DNA of 64,000 nt from Bifidobacterium avesanii (GCF_009299475.1 NZ_WBSN01000008.1:39217-103216); one strand, 5' to 3'. Shown: positions 25,606 through 34,692, counted from the first letter of the stretch. The notes: generated by a model not told the origin, from the letters alone. A program made the numbers and translations.

Positions 25606-25765
25606 GAGAGAGAAGAGAGAAGAAGGGTTCAGTTATGGGGTTCTGCGGGAACCTCGCCTGCGGTGCTATCCGCTGACATCACCTATATAACCGCGGGTTC
25701 CTTGGCAAAACGATGCGGAAACCTCAAAGAATCCTGAAAATTGCGACGCCCTTCGGCATCCGGCG

Positions 25766-25860
25766 CCGGCCCATCATCGCAAACTTGCGAAAATGCGCCC
25801 CTGAGCGGCCGAATCCATCGGAAATCCGGCCCTCGGAAGCGCATTCTCACAAATTTGTGA
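25766..25860. repeat. 95-bp palindromic repeat, copy 1
   Basis: A 22-bp end (25777-25798) and its near-complement (25839-25860) form TCRCAAAYTTGYGARAATGCGC arms around a GC-rich core that itself folds (GGCCGAATCC...AAATCCGGCC). It lies about 60 bp after the MFS stop codon. A nearly identical copy lies at 27236-27330 just after metG. The form suggests a MITE or REP-like element; no target duplication is obvious. Confidence 0.8.
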
Positions 25861-25923
25861 CGGTGGCACAGCAGGCACTGCACGGGCGGAAAGACCGCAG
25901 GCGCCGGCCACGACTCCCATCGG

Positions 25924-27108
25924 TCACGATTTCCGCAATTCCCCGAGATCCCAGCGCACAGCCAGCGATCCGACCGCCACCACGAGGGTGAGCGCCGCGC
26001 CGGCCAAGAACAGGATGCGAAGCCCGACGGCGTCGGCCACGGCTCCGCCCACCGCCATGCCCAGCGGCTGGGACACCGTGGTGAGCGCGAGCAGGGCGCC
26101 GCTCACGCGACCCAGCATCTCGTTCGGCACATAGGTTTGGACGATGGTGTACAGCGCCACGTTGACGATTCCGCCGGCGAAGCCGACCAAGGCGTTCGCC
26201 GCCAAGCTCACGGCGAAGGACGGGAACAGGGACATCACCCCGACCGCGAGGCCCATCAGGAACAGGGCGCCGAGCATCTTGGCCTTGAAGGGAACCTGTA
26301 TGTTGCCGGTCAGCACGCTGCCCAGAATGGCACCGACGACGAACGCCGCCTCGATCCCGCCGAAGGCCGACGAGGACAGATGCAGGTAGTCGCTCACCCA
26401 GAGCGCATCCATGCTCAGAATGGGACCGAGCGCGAAATTCACGATGACGGCAAGTGCGACGATGTGCATCAGCACGGCGTGCTTCGATATGAACACCAGA
26501 CCGGCGTACCAATGGCCCTTATCCTCGTCCTCGTCGTCCATGCGCTCCCGGTGCATGGAGCGGACGACGACGAGGCAGATCAGGGTGACGGCGTACAGCG
26601 CCATGTTGACGATCAGGAACACGGCCGGGGACATCGCGGAGACGAGGATACCGCCGACGACGGTGCCGAAGATCTGGCCGATCAGCATCACACCCTGATT
26701 GATCCCGTTGGCCTGCTGCAGGGCGTCCTCGTCCACCAGCTGCGGAATCAGCACGGTCAATGCGGGGTCGAAGAAGCACCCGGCGATCCTGCACGCCACT
26801 TGTATGGCGATCAGCGCGGCCACGACGGGCAGGGACGAGAACTGCAATACGGCGACGCCGACGCCAAGCACGGCGATCTGGCAGACCGTCACCGACAGCA
26901 TGATGGGCAGCTTATGATGACGATCGGCGAAGGCGCCCGTCAGCGTATTGCACAGTGGAATGACGTTGAACACGGCGGTGACAACGCCGATCAGCAGTGG
27001 GTTGCCCGTCAGATCGGCCAAATACCACGCGATGGCAATGCTGAAGAGATTGTCGCCGAACTGGGAGAAAAACTGTCCGAATACGACGATTGAGAACTGT
27101 TTGGTCAT
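25924..27108 (-). CDS. MFS transporter (MFS_3/EntS-like)
   Basis: This 394-residue protein has 12 predicted spans. It starts MTKQFSIVVFGQFFSQFGDN and carries GAFADRHHKLPIM between helices 2 and 3, the family A-loop motif, plus the EMLGRVSGALLAL helix typical of MFS_3 exporters. A central acidic loop (MDDEDEDKG) is cytoplasmic. An in-frame ATG at 27153 would add 15 residues but has no ribosome site, so I prefer 27108. It probably exports a drug or small metabolite. Two copies of a 95-bp repeat bracket the gene, and the left side carries IS debris, so it may be a mobile or acquired cassette. Confidence 0.85.
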   Translation of the reverse strand: MTKQFSIVVFGQFFSQFGDNLFSIAIAWYLADLTGNPLLIGVVTAVFNVIPLCNTLTGAFADRHHKLPIMLSVTVCQIAVLGVGVAVLQFSSLPVVAALIAIQVACRIAGCFFDPALTVLIPQLVDEDALQQANGINQGVMLIGQIFGTVVGGILVSAMSPAVFLIVNMALYAVTLICLVVVRSMHRERMDDEDEDKGHWYAGLVFISKHAVLMHIVALAVIVNFALGPILSMDALWVSDYLHLSSSAFGGIEAAFVVGAILGSVLTGNIQVPFKAKMLGALFLMGLAVGVMSLFPSFAVSLAANALVGFAGGIVNVALYTIVQTYVPNEMLGRVSGALLALTTVSQPLGMAVGGAVADAVGLRILFLAGAALTLVVAVGSLAVRWDLGELRKS

Positions 27109-27184
27109 GCCCCCCAAAAAACCATTCCCGCGCCCCTTGTGCGGGAATCGCATACCACACTACCCCGCATACTCCCCAAACAGC

Positions 27185-27227
27185 GATCGGGCCGGTCCGG
27201 GAGCCATTTCCCCGGACCGGCCCGATC
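27185..27227 (-). terminator. 17-bp perfect hairpin, probable metG terminator
   Basis: GATCGGGCCGGTCCGGG (27185-27201) pairs perfectly with 27211-27227 around a 9-nt loop. It lies downstream of metG on the minus strand, after the repeat at 27236-27330, and upstream of the MFS promoter. It lacks a clear U tract in either direction. Confidence 0.6.
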
Positions 27228-27235
27228 ATAGTACA

Positions 27236-27330
27236 CCGGCCCATCATCGCAAACCTGCGAAAATGCGCCCCTGAGCGGCCGAATCCATCGGAAATCCGGC
27301 GCCCAGAAGCGCATTTTCACAAGTTTGTCG
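27236..27330. repeat. 95-bp palindromic repeat, copy 2
   Basis: It differs from copy 1 (25766-25860) at only a few bases, mostly transitions that keep G-U pairing in the folded minus-strand RNA. It begins 13 bp after the metG stop codon, so both copies sit at the 3' ends of leftward genes. Confidence 0.8.
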
Positions 27331-27342
27331 AAACCGACCGGA

Positions 27343-29208
27343 TCAGTTCTCGGCGAGCTTGGCCTTCTCGGCGGCGAGGCGCTGGGCCTCGGCCTCGCGG
27401 CGGGCGGCGAGCTCGGACTCGAAGCGGTCGAGCTCCTCCTGCACGGCCTCCTGCGGAATCTTCGCGAAGATCGGCGTCGGCTTGGCCACGGGCGCGCCCA
27501 CCTCGATCGGCTCGCTCTTCCACGGGTGCACGGTCACGCCCAGCCTGTAGTCGCCGGTGATGATCGGGTAGCGGAAGCCGGGCTTGTCGAGGTCCTCGAC
27601 CTCCTCGATGCGCGGCAGCGGCGAGAACGTGCCCTTGCCGCCGAGCGCCTCCCACACCTTCTGCGCGGAGTGGGGCAGGAACGGGGCGAGCAGGTGGTTC
27701 GCGTCGGACACGGCCTGCGCGGCCACGTGCAGCACGGTGCCCAGACGCGCCGGGTCGTCCTTGATCTTCCACGGTTCGGTGGCGGAGATGTACTTGTTGA
27801 TGTCGCCCACGATGCGCATGGCCTCGCCGAGCGCGGCCTTCTGATGGTGCGTCTCGATGGAGTGGCCCACGGTCTCGAACGCGGCGGAGGACTCGGCGAG
27901 CAGCGCACGGTCCTGATCGGTGAGGGACGCCTCGTCGAGCGCCGGAATCTCGCCGAAGTTCTTGGCGATGAGGTTGGCCACGCGGTTGACGAGGTTGCCC
28001 CAGGAGGCGGCGAGCTCCTCGTTGTTGTGGCGCACGAACTCGGCCCACGTGAAGTCGGAGTCGGAGGACTCGGGACCGGCCACGGAGATGTAGTAGCGCA
28101 CGGCGTCCACGGGGTAGCGGGCGAGGATGTCCTTGACGTAGATCACGATGCCGCGGGAGGAGCTGAACTTCTTGCCCTCCATGGTCATGAACTCGCTGGC
28201 CACCACCTGCTCGGGCATGTTGAGCGGGCCGAGCGGGCCGGTTTCGCCGCCCTTGGAGCCCTGGCCGTTGTAGGCGAGCATCTCGGAGGGCCAGATCTGC
28301 GAGTGGAACGTGATGTTGTCCTTGCCCATGAAATAGTAGGCGGGCGAGGCCGGGTCGTTCCACCACTTGCGCCACGCCTCCGGGTCGCCCTGGCGGCGGG
28401 CCCATTCGATGGAGGCCGACAGGTAGCCGATCACGGCGTCGAACCACACGTAGAGCTTCTTGTTCGGGTTGTCGATCCAGCCGGCCACCGGCACGGGGAT
28501 GCCCCAGTCGATGTCGCGCGTGATGGCGCGGGGCTTGACCTCCTTGAACAGGCCGATGGAGAAGTTGATGACGTTGGTGCGCCAGCCCTCGCGGGTCTTG
28601 AGCCATGCGAGGTTCGCGTCGGCGAGCGCCGGCAGGTCGAGGAAGTAGTGTTCGGTCTCCTCGAAGCGCGGGGTTTCGCCGTTGATCTTGGAGACGGGGT
28701 TGATGAGCTCGTCCGGGTCGAGCTCGTTGCCGCAGGCGTCGCACTGGTCGCCGCGCGCGCCCTCGGCGTGGCAGATCGGGCATTCGCCCTCGATGTAGCG
28801 GTCGGGCAGGGTGCGGCCGGTGGACGGGCTGATGGCCACGCGCTGGGTGCCCTTGTAGATGTAGCCGTTGGCGAGGCACTGCTTGAACAGCTCCTGCACC
28901 ACGTGCTCGTGGTTGCCGGTGGTGGTGCGGGTGAACAGGTTGTAGCTCAGGCCGAGGTCGCACAGGTCCTTGGCGATCACGCGGTTGTAGCGGTCGGCGA
29001 GCTGCTGGGCGGTGACGCCCTCCTTCTCCGCCTCCACGAGGATGGGGGTGCCGTGCTCGTCGGTGCCGGAGACCATCAGGACGTCGTTGCCCTTCATGCG
29101 CTCGTAGCGCGCGTAGACGTCCGACGGCACGCCGAAGCCGGCGACGTGGCCGATGTGGCGGGGGCCGTTGGCGTACGGCCATGCAACGTTCACAAGAATA
29201 TTCGTCAT
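27343..29208 (-). CDS. metG: Methionyl-tRNA synthetase
   Basis: This 621-residue class Ia synthetase charges tRNA-Met with methionine in the cytoplasm. The HIGH motif appears as RHIGH near residue 18 and the KMSKS loop as KKFSSS. A zinc knuckle CPIC...CDAC lies in the connective peptide. The anticodon-binding helical bundle follows, then a charged Lys/Glu/Ala-rich tail ([20 protein letters not shown]) in place of the tRNA-binding EMAP-like domain found in some homologues. No leader structure such as a T-box is seen upstream. Its 3' end abuts the 95-bp repeat. Confidence 0.97.
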   Translation of the reverse strand: MTNILVNVAWPYANGPRHIGHVAGFGVPSDVYARYERMKGNDVLMVSGTDEHGTPILVEAEKEGVTAQQLADRYNRVIAKDLCDLGLSYNLFTRTTTGNHEHVVQELFKQCLANGYIYKGTQRVAISPSTGRTLPDRYIEGECPICHAEGARGDQCDACGNELDPDELINPVSKINGETPRFEETEHYFLDLPALADANLAWLKTREGWRTNVINFSIGLFKEVKPRAITRDIDWGIPVPVAGWIDNPNKKLYVWFDAVIGYLSASIEWARRQGDPEAWRKWWNDPASPAYYFMGKDNITFHSQIWPSEMLAYNGQGSKGGETGPLGPLNMPEQVVASEFMTMEGKKFSSSRGIVIYVKDILARYPVDAVRYYISVAGPESSDSDFTWAEFVRHNNEELAASWGNLVNRVANLIAKNFGEIPALDEASLTDQDRALLAESSAAFETVGHSIETHHQKAALGEAMRIVGDINKYISATEPWKIKDDPARLGTVLHVAAQAVSDANHLLAPFLPHSAQKVWEALGGKGTFSPLPRIEEVEDLDKPGFRYPIITGDYRLGVTVHPWKSEPIEVGAPVAKPTPIFAKIPQEAVQEELDRFESELAARREAEAQRLAAEKAKLAEN

Positions 29209-29288
29209 AGTCCCCGATTATCGAGCGCGGTGGAGACACTGGGCGGTCTCGCGCCCCGTCTCGCGGCCCGTCCCGCGTCCCGGCGAAG

Positions 29289-29323
29289 TTATCCACCGCG
29301 ACGCGAGTTATCCACTTATCCAC
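29289..29323 (+). promoter_or_regulatory. Cluster of three DnaA-box-like sites
   Basis: TTATCCAC occurs at 29289-29296, 29308-29315 and 29316-29323, each matching eight of nine bases of the DnaA box TTATCCACA in the same orientation. It lies between the divergent metG and the gene at 29379. It could tie one of these promoters to DnaA, or titrate DnaA. Confidence 0.6.
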
Positions 29324-29378
29324 CGCCGCACGTCCGCGACTGGATTCCGCGCCCCGCACGCGCCTACCGTGCTGAGCC

Positions 29379-30062
29379 ATGAAGACCACCGCAACGGCGC
29401 CGGTCATCCCCTCCGGCGCGAACGACTCCATCATCCCCGCCAGCGAGCTTCCGGGCCCGCTCGGCGCCGCCGCCCTCGCCCGCATGGGCATTCTGGTCCC
29501 GCTGGACGGCACCGGCGGCTACCTCGCCAGTCAGGCGCGCACCGTGCACGGCCGCGCGGGCATCATTCAGGCCATGCTGCCCTCCGCCTCCACCGCCTGC
29601 GCCACGCTCGCGCTGTGGGTGTGGATCGGCGGCGAATTCCCGCCGAACCTCCAGATCGTCTCGCATTCGCATTTCCGCGCCGCGGTGTACGGCCGGCGCA
29701 TTCAGGTGTACGACCGCAAGCTCGACGACCGGGACCGCTCGCGCCTCGGGCGCCTGTGGGTCACGTCGCCCGCGCGCACCGCATGCGATCTGGCCTGCGC
29801 GAAGCCCGGACGCTTCGATGGGCTGAACGTGCCCAACGCGATCGTCGAGCTCATCCGCGAGTTCGGCGTGACCGTGGACGAATGCCTGCAACTGCTGTGG
29901 GACAACCCGCGCTGGCCGGGGCACGCGCGCGGCATCGGCCTGCTCACGCGCATCGGCGACACCCAGCCGGACCTCAGAAGCCCCGAATTCAGGGACCCCA
30001 TGTTCAGGGACCCGGAATTCCCGAAACCCGCAGGAAAGACCTTAGGAAAGGACCCGTCATGA
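29379..30062 (+). CDS. Hypothetical protein resembling AbiEi-type antitoxin/regulator
   Basis: This 227-residue protein has no signal peptide. The segment LGRLWVTSPARTACDLACAK (about 123-142) resembles the VTSPARTxxDLA motif seen in actinobacterial AbiEi-like and DUF559-neighbour proteins. The first 60 residues could be a degenerate winged helix. The tail is Pro/Asp-rich with repeated EFRDP/MFRDP units. Its stop codon overlaps the next start (ATGA), so the two proteins are translationally coupled. No AbiEii toxin gene follows. Function unknown; AbiEi kinship is moderate at best. Confidence 0.65.
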   Translation: MKTTATAPVIPSGANDSIIPASELPGPLGAAALARMGILVPLDGTGGYLASQARTVHGRAGIIQAMLPSASTACATLALWVWIGGEFPPNLQIVSHSHFRAAVYGRRIQVYDRKLDDRDRSRLGRLWVTSPARTACDLACAKPGRFDGLNVPNAIVELIREFGVTVDECLQLLWDNPRWPGHARGIGLLTRIGDTQPDLRSPEFRDPMFRDPEFPKPAGKTLGKDPS

Positions 30063-30550
30063 CCGCGATTTCATCCCTCCCGGCACGCCCGCTGCCGCAG
30101 CGCGACCGCATGCGGCACAAAGCCGTCAGCCCGGCGGCGCGAGCCAACGCCGGCGTCTCCCGCGCCTTGGACGCCAACCCGCCCGGCGGCTTCTTCACTC
30201 GGCACGACGACCGCCGCGGCAGACACCGGCGCCTGCGCGTGGGAGAGGTGAGCCACGACCGGCTCATGAGCCTCAAGGCCGAAGCCGACGCGCAGCGGGA
30301 CCGGGACATGCCGTCGATGGCGCTGCCGCCCGCTCCCCCGATGCGTCTGACCGCGGCCGTGGCGTGCGATCCCGCAACCGACGAAGCCGTGCTGTGGCAC
30401 ATCGCCCGCACGGCCCCGGAGCTGCGCCGATGGCTCGTGGCGAACCCGCACTCCGGCCCGGAACTGCTCGAATACGTGGCACAGGCCGGCGGACCGGGCG
30501 TGCGCGAGGCCATCGAGGTGCTGCTGGAGCTACTGGACCGGCGGCTATAG
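30059..30550 (+). CDS. Hypothetical protein with variant leucine-rich repeat-like C-terminus
   Basis: This 163-residue protein has a basic, Pro/Arg-rich first half and a helical C-terminal half with the pattern VACDPATDEAVLWHIARTAP then ELRRWLVANPHSGPELLEYV. That pattern resembles the variant leucine-rich repeats (VxxNPxTPxEVLxxLA...) frequent in bifidobacterial and corynebacterial proteins. AGGAAAGG precedes the ATG. The start overlaps the upstream stop by four bases. No function can be given; a helper or regulatory role for the upstream protein is conceivable. Confidence 0.65.
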   Translation: MTAISSLPARPLPQRDRMRHKAVSPAARANAGVSRALDANPPGGFFTRHDDRRGRHRRLRVGEVSHDRLMSLKAEADAQRDRDMPSMALPPAPPMRLTAAVACDPATDEAVLWHIARTAPELRRWLVANPHSGPELLEYVAQAGGPGVREAIEVLLELLDRRL

Positions 30551-30565
30551 CCATCCAGGCCTCCG

Positions 30566-31570
30566 TCAGGCCTTCATTTCCAGCACCGCGGCGTACACCT
30601 GCTTGCGGTTGGCCAGCGACCCGTCCGGCAGCGGATGCTCCTCGATCACCTGGCTGATCGCCTCCTTGATCCGCAGCCCGTCCTCAAGCGCGCGGTCGAT
30701 GGACAGCACGGCCAGATCCTCCACGCTCAGCGCGCTGGGGGCCGCGGCCTGCGCCTCGTCGTCGGACGCGCCGCCGATCACGAGCACCATTTCGCCGCGC
30801 GGCGGATCGGTCTGCACGGATTCGCGCACGGAGGCGATCGTTCCGCGGCGCACCTGCTCGTAGTCCTTGGTCAGCTCGCGGCACAGCGCCATGGGCCGGT
30901 TCGGGCCGAACGCCTCGAGCAGGTCGTCCATGGACTCGGCGATGCGGTGGGGCGTCTCGTAGAACACGATCGTGCGGCGCTCGGGCTGCAGCATGCGCAG
31001 GTGCTGCATGCGCTCGGAATGCTTGCGCGGCAGGAAACCCTCGTAGCAGAAGCGGTCGGTGGGCAGCCCGGAGATCGCGAGCGCGTCCAGCACGGCGCTC
31101 GGCCCGGGGGCGCACGTGACCGGCAGCCCGCGTTCGATCGCCCGGCGCACAATCGCCATGCCCGGGTCGTTGATGGTGGGCATGCCCGCGTCGGACACGA
31201 CCGTCACGCACGCGCCGGCGGCCACCTGGTCGAGCAGCGCGTCGGCCTTGTTGCGCTCGTTGTGATCGTGGTAGGCGATCACGCGCCCGTTGACGTGCAC
31301 GCCGAGGCGGTTCGCCAGATCGTACAGGCGGCGGGTGTCCTCCGCGGCCACCACGTCCGAGTCGGCCAGCAGGGCCACCAGACGGGCCGAGGCGTCGCCC
31401 ACGTTGCCGATCGGGGTGGCGGCCAGCACCACGGTGCCGCGCGGGATCGGCACGGCGACGGCGTTGCGGGCGGCCGTCGCGGCGGACTCGGCGGACTCGG
31501 ACGTCGCTCCGGCGGCCTGCTCCCCTGTTTCGGCTGTAATTTGTGATGATTGCTCGGCTACGGTCTGCAT
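30566..31570 (-). CDS. rsmI: 16S rRNA (cytidine-1402 2'-O)-methyltransferase RsmI
   Basis: This 334-residue SAM-dependent tetrapyrrole-methylase-fold enzyme methylates the 2'-OH of C1402 in 16S rRNA. Family marks are TVVLAATPIGNVGDAS, ADSDVVAAEDTRR, SDAGMPTINDPG, and APGPSAVLDALAISGLPTD. About 38 extra Ala/Ser/Thr-rich residues precede the conserved domain, so the true start might lie further in, but ATG 31570 is the only clear candidate. It is divergent from pmt, an arrangement common in actinobacteria. Confidence 0.96.
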   Translation of the reverse strand: MQTVAEQSSQITAETGEQAAGATSESAESAATAARNAVAVPIPRGTVVLAATPIGNVGDASARLVALLADSDVVAAEDTRRLYDLANRLGVHVNGRVIAYHDHNERNKADALLDQVAAGACVTVVSDAGMPTINDPGMAIVRRAIERGLPVTCAPGPSAVLDALAISGLPTDRFCYEGFLPRKHSERMQHLRMLQPERRTIVFYETPHRIAESMDDLLEAFGPNRPMALCRELTKDYEQVRRGTIASVRESVQTDPPRGEMVLVIGGASDDEAQAAAPSALSVEDLAVLSIDRALEDGLRIKEAISQVIEEHPLPDGSLANRKQVYAAVLEMKA

Positions 31571-31600
31571 GATTCTTAGTATCCCCTAATCTGGGCCTTG

Positions 31601-33217
31601 ATGAAGTTAGGGCGCGTGAATTCTTGGAAAACGTCGGCGACCGCGGCTCAGCTGCGGCTGATGGGCTGGGTGCTGCCGCTGCTCATGGCCGTCTTCGGCG
31701 GTCTGCTGCGGTTCATCCGGCTGGGCAGCCCGCGGGCGGTCGTGTTCGACGAGACGTACTACGTCAAGGACGCCTACACGATGCTCATGACCGGCGAGCC
31801 GCGCAACTGGCCCAAGGACGTGGGCACGGCCGTCAGCGGCGAGAATCAGGTCAACGCCCTGTTCGCGGCCGGCGACACCGATCATTGGCTCAGCTCCGCG
31901 GAGTACGTGGTGCATCCGCCGGTGGGCAAGTGGTGCATCGCGCTCGGCCTCAAGCTGTTCGGCGGCGCGGGCAACCCGTTCGCATGGCGCGCGGCCACAG
32001 CCGTCGCCGGCACGCTCGCCATTCTGGTCCTGTGCCGCGTGGCGCTGCGCCTGTTCCGCAACCTGCCAATCGCCCTCATGGCCGGCTTCCTCATGAGCGT
32101 GGACGGTCTGGGCATCACCATGAGCCGCACCGGCCTGCTAGACGTGTTCATCATGATCTTCACGCTCGGCGCGCTCTCCCTGCTGCTCATCCACCGCGAC
32201 TGGGCGCGCGGGAGGCTGCGGGAGGCCTACGCGCGCGACAGCCGGCGCCGCGACGCCCGATGGCTGCCCGGCCGGGACGGATGGGCGCTCGACACGCGCG
32301 GGCCGTTCATCGCGCTCTCCCCGTGGCGGGCCGGAGCCGCCGTGCTGCTGGGACTGGCCACCGGCGTGAAATGGTCGGGCACGTACTTCTTCGCCGTGTT
32401 CTGCGTGATCTCGGTCGTCTGGGACGCGTGGGAGCGCCACAAGGCCGGCTACCGCGGCTGGCTCGGCACCGGCATCTGGAAGGACGGCCTCGCGGCGGCG
32501 CTCTACATGGTGCCGATCTACGCGCTCACCTATCTGGCCGGATGGACGAGCTGGTTCATCCACCCCGATTCGTACATGCACAACTGGGCCGCCAACCACC
32601 CCGGCGAGGGCGTGACGTGGCTGCCCGAGGGGCTGCGCTCCTTCGTGGAGTACCACCGGCAGATGTGGGAGTTTCACACCACGCTCACCGCGCACCACGA
32701 CTACATGGCCAACCCGCTCACCTGGCCGCTGCAGGTGCGCCCGACCAGCTTCTACTGGGAGGACCATCTGACCGGCGCCCCGGGCCTGTGCGCGCTCAGC
32801 CCCGAGAGCCGCTGCGTGGCGGCGATCACGTCGATCGGCAACCCGTTCCTGTGGTGGCTGGGCTCGCTGTGCGTGATCATCGGCATCATCGTGGCGGCGT
32901 TCGTCAAGCGCGGCGACTGGAGGATCTGGGCCGTGCTCGCCGGTCTGCTGGCCGGTTGGCTGCCGTGGGCGCAGTACCTCAACCGCACCACGTTCACGTT
33001 CTACGCGATCGTGATTCTGCCGGCCATGGTCCTCGCGATCTGCTACGTGGCCGACTGGCTGCGCGACATGCTCTCGCCGCGCGCCTACCACGTCACCTGC
33101 GGCGTGGCCCTGGGCGTGATCGGCCTCGCCGCCGTGTTCTGGTACCCCATCTGGACGGCCATCCCCGTGCCCTACGAGTTCTGGCTGTCCCATATGTGGT
33201 TCGACTCGTGGATCTAA
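31601..33217 (+). CDS. Protein O-mannosyltransferase (GT39/PMT family)
   Basis: This 538-residue polytopic membrane enzyme transfers mannose from a polyprenyl-phosphate donor to Ser/Thr of exported proteins. Features are the first luminal loop FDETYYVKDAY with its Asp-Glu pair, VHPPVGKW, and about ten hydrophobic spans. The C-terminal PMT domain ends with YEFWLSHMWF. The ATG at 31601 is preceded by an in-frame TTG at 31598. It is divergent from rsmI with a gap of only 30 bp, so their promoters overlap. Confidence 0.92.
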   Translation: MKLGRVNSWKTSATAAQLRLMGWVLPLLMAVFGGLLRFIRLGSPRAVVFDETYYVKDAYTMLMTGEPRNWPKDVGTAVSGENQVNALFAAGDTDHWLSSAEYVVHPPVGKWCIALGLKLFGGAGNPFAWRAATAVAGTLAILVLCRVALRLFRNLPIALMAGFLMSVDGLGITMSRTGLLDVFIMIFTLGALSLLLIHRDWARGRLREAYARDSRRRDARWLPGRDGWALDTRGPFIALSPWRAGAAVLLGLATGVKWSGTYFFAVFCVISVVWDAWERHKAGYRGWLGTGIWKDGLAAALYMVPIYALTYLAGWTSWFIHPDSYMHNWAANHPGEGVTWLPEGLRSFVEYHRQMWEFHTTLTAHHDYMANPLTWPLQVRPTSFYWEDHLTGAPGLCALSPESRCVAAITSIGNPFLWWLGSLCVIIGIIVAAFVKRGDWRIWAVLAGLLAGWLPWAQYLNRTTFTFYAIVILPAMVLAICYVADWLRDMLSPRAYHVTCGVALGVIGLAAVFWYPIWTAIPVPYEFWLSHMWFDSWI

Positions 33218-33332
33218 CGATCCGCTGAACCACATATGGGACCGTCGCGGCCGTGGTGGCCGCTCCCGGAGCCTACGGGAAATCCACCGGATTCCCCGCT
33301 TCACGGCTCCGCATATGTGGTTCGACTCGTGG
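33191..33332. repeat. Inverted and direct duplication of the pmt 3' end
   Basis: The 20 bases from 33191 (CATATGTGGTTCGACTCGTG, inside the pmt 3' end) recur exactly from 33312, with one more base shared. The inverted word GAACCACATATGG lies at 33227-33239, so the pmt stop codon sits in a hairpin (33190-33239). This may be the pmt terminator followed by a partial tandem duplication. Confidence 0.75.
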
Positions 33333-33402
33333 TCGCGCGCGGCGGGGTCCAGCGAGGCTTTGGCTTTTCTGCTTCCTGTCGCCGTTCCGCTCCTCGGCTC
33401 CG

Positions 33403-33583
33403 CGTGACATTGACCGTGACCATACGTGACCATGACCGGCTTGTGACCGTGACCGTGACGCCGCACGCCCGGCCACGGTCACACCGCGCCGGAATCGTTG
33501 GAATTCCAAGGATCCTCATCCGCCGCCCAATCGGCGCCCCGGCCACGGTCACGCGCACTGTCACAGGCCGGTCACGGTCACGT
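33403..33583. repeat. Cluster of GTGACC words, direct then inverted
   Basis: The left half (33403-33460) holds at least six GTGAC/TGACC words including TGACCGTGAC. The right half (33468-33583) holds their complements, including CCCGGCCACGGTCAC twice (33468-33482 and 33538-33552, 70 bp apart) and GGTCACGGTCAC. The halves could fold on each other. The whole 595 bp from 33218 to 33812 has no gene; it also holds the dedA promoter. Confidence 0.75.
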
Positions 33584-33812
33584 CGCATTTACCCGCGGCT
33601 CGCCCCGCGGCATACGGCCCCGGACGAATCATTCGGCGGCCGCTCTAAAACCGGACCGTTCCAAGCCCGGACCGCTCTAAGACTGCTTTAAGGTTTGTAA
33701 GGATTTCGGTGGGCCGCGGGGCTCCGGCGGCATGCACGATCAACGAACTGCTAGGGTGGTGTGCGGTTTAGGACAATCAAACAATCGAACAGCAAGGATC
33801 TTCAGGACTCAT

Positions 33813-34616
33813 ATGGGATTCGTCAACTTCATTCTCGAACTGCTCAAGGACCCGCGAGCGGCCATCGCCAGCTGGATCGCGATGGGCGTGGCCCCGACGC
33901 TCGGCTTCATCTTCCTCATCGTGTTCATCGAGACCGGCGTGGTCTTCTTCCCATTCCTGCCGGGCGATTCGCTGCTCTTCGCGGCCGGCTTCTTCGCGGC
34001 CCCCGACGCGGCCACCGGCGCCCCCGGCTCGCTGCCGCTCATGTTCCTGCTGCCGACGGTCTGGCTCGCCCCGATCATCGGCGACCAGTGCAACTACTTC
34101 ATCGGCCACTTCTTCGGCCGCCGCATCATCGCGTCCGGCAAGGTCAAGGCCATGACCCCGGAGCGCATCGCCAAGACCGAGGGCATGATCGAGAAGTGGG
34201 GCCCGCTCGCCGTGTTCCTAGGCCGATTCTTCCCGTTCATCCGCACGTTCATGCCGTTCATCTCCGGCATCTCCGGCATGCGCTGGAGCCGCTTCACCCC
34301 GTTCTCGGTCCTCGGCGGCCTGACCTGGTCCACCCTGTTCACGCTGCTCGGCTACTTCTTCGGCGGCATCCCGGCCGTGCAGGAGCACTTCGAGCTCGTC
34401 ATCATCCTGATCCTCGTGATCTCCCTGCTGCCCACCATCATCGGCCTGCTCAAGGCGAAGTTCGGCAAGAAGAAGCCCGCCGCCGAGGCCGACGAGGGTG
34501 CCTCCGCCGCTTCCACCGTCGACTCCCAGCTCGACCTCATGCAGTCCGGCATGACCAACCTCGAGGGCGACGGCATCGAGTCCGGCATCTCCAAGGCCGC
34601 GCATCACCGCCGCTGA
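33813..34616 (+). CDS. DedA family membrane protein
   Basis: This 267-residue membrane protein has the DedA/SNARE-associated core: ETGVVFFPFLPGDSLLFAAG, GDQCNYFIGHFFGRR, and FLGRFFPFIRTFMPFISGIS with the conserved arginines. DedA proteins are thought to flip or move lipid carriers such as undecaprenyl phosphate and to support membrane homeostasis. The C-terminal 45 residues or so are a charged cytoplasmic tail. ATG 33813 begins MGFVNF; the frame runs further upstream without a start signal. A strong hairpin terminator follows. Confidence 0.93.
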   Translation: MGFVNFILELLKDPRAAIASWIAMGVAPTLGFIFLIVFIETGVVFFPFLPGDSLLFAAGFFAAPDAATGAPGSLPLMFLLPTVWLAPIIGDQCNYFIGHFFGRRIIASGKVKAMTPERIAKTEGMIEKWGPLAVFLGRFFPFIRTFMPFISGISGMRWSRFTPFSVLGGLTWSTLFTLLGYFFGGIPAVQEHFELVIILILVISLLPTIIGLLKAKFGKKKPAAEADEGASAASTVDSQLDLMQSGMTNLEGDGIESGISKAAHHRR

Positions 34617-34633
34617 GCTTCGGGTATCCGGGC

Positions 34634-34657
34634 GTTTCGATTACCATCAGCTCCACG
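34634..34657 (+). repeat. Copy of the tRNA-Ala 3' end
   Basis: These 24 bases are identical to 34820-34843, the T-arm loop to discriminator region of the tRNA 186 bp downstream. A direct repeat of a tRNA 3' end is the usual footprint of a tRNA-targeting integrase (att site); here only a stub remains between the copies. Confidence 0.75.
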
Positions 34658-34692
34658 CCGGGAATGACCGCAAATCCGCGTCATTCCCGGCG
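34656..34692 (+). terminator. dedA terminator hairpin
   Basis: CGCCGGGAATGAC (34656-34668) pairs with GTCATTCCCGGCG (34680-34692), a 13-bp perfect stem with an 11-nt loop. It lies 40 bp after the dedA stop codon. The U tract is weak (TGTCTTCC). Confidence 0.7.

Noticed and set aside
27317..29512. 731-residue frame overlapping metG in another phase
   Set aside because: Arg/Pro/His-rich shadow of metG with no domain signal.
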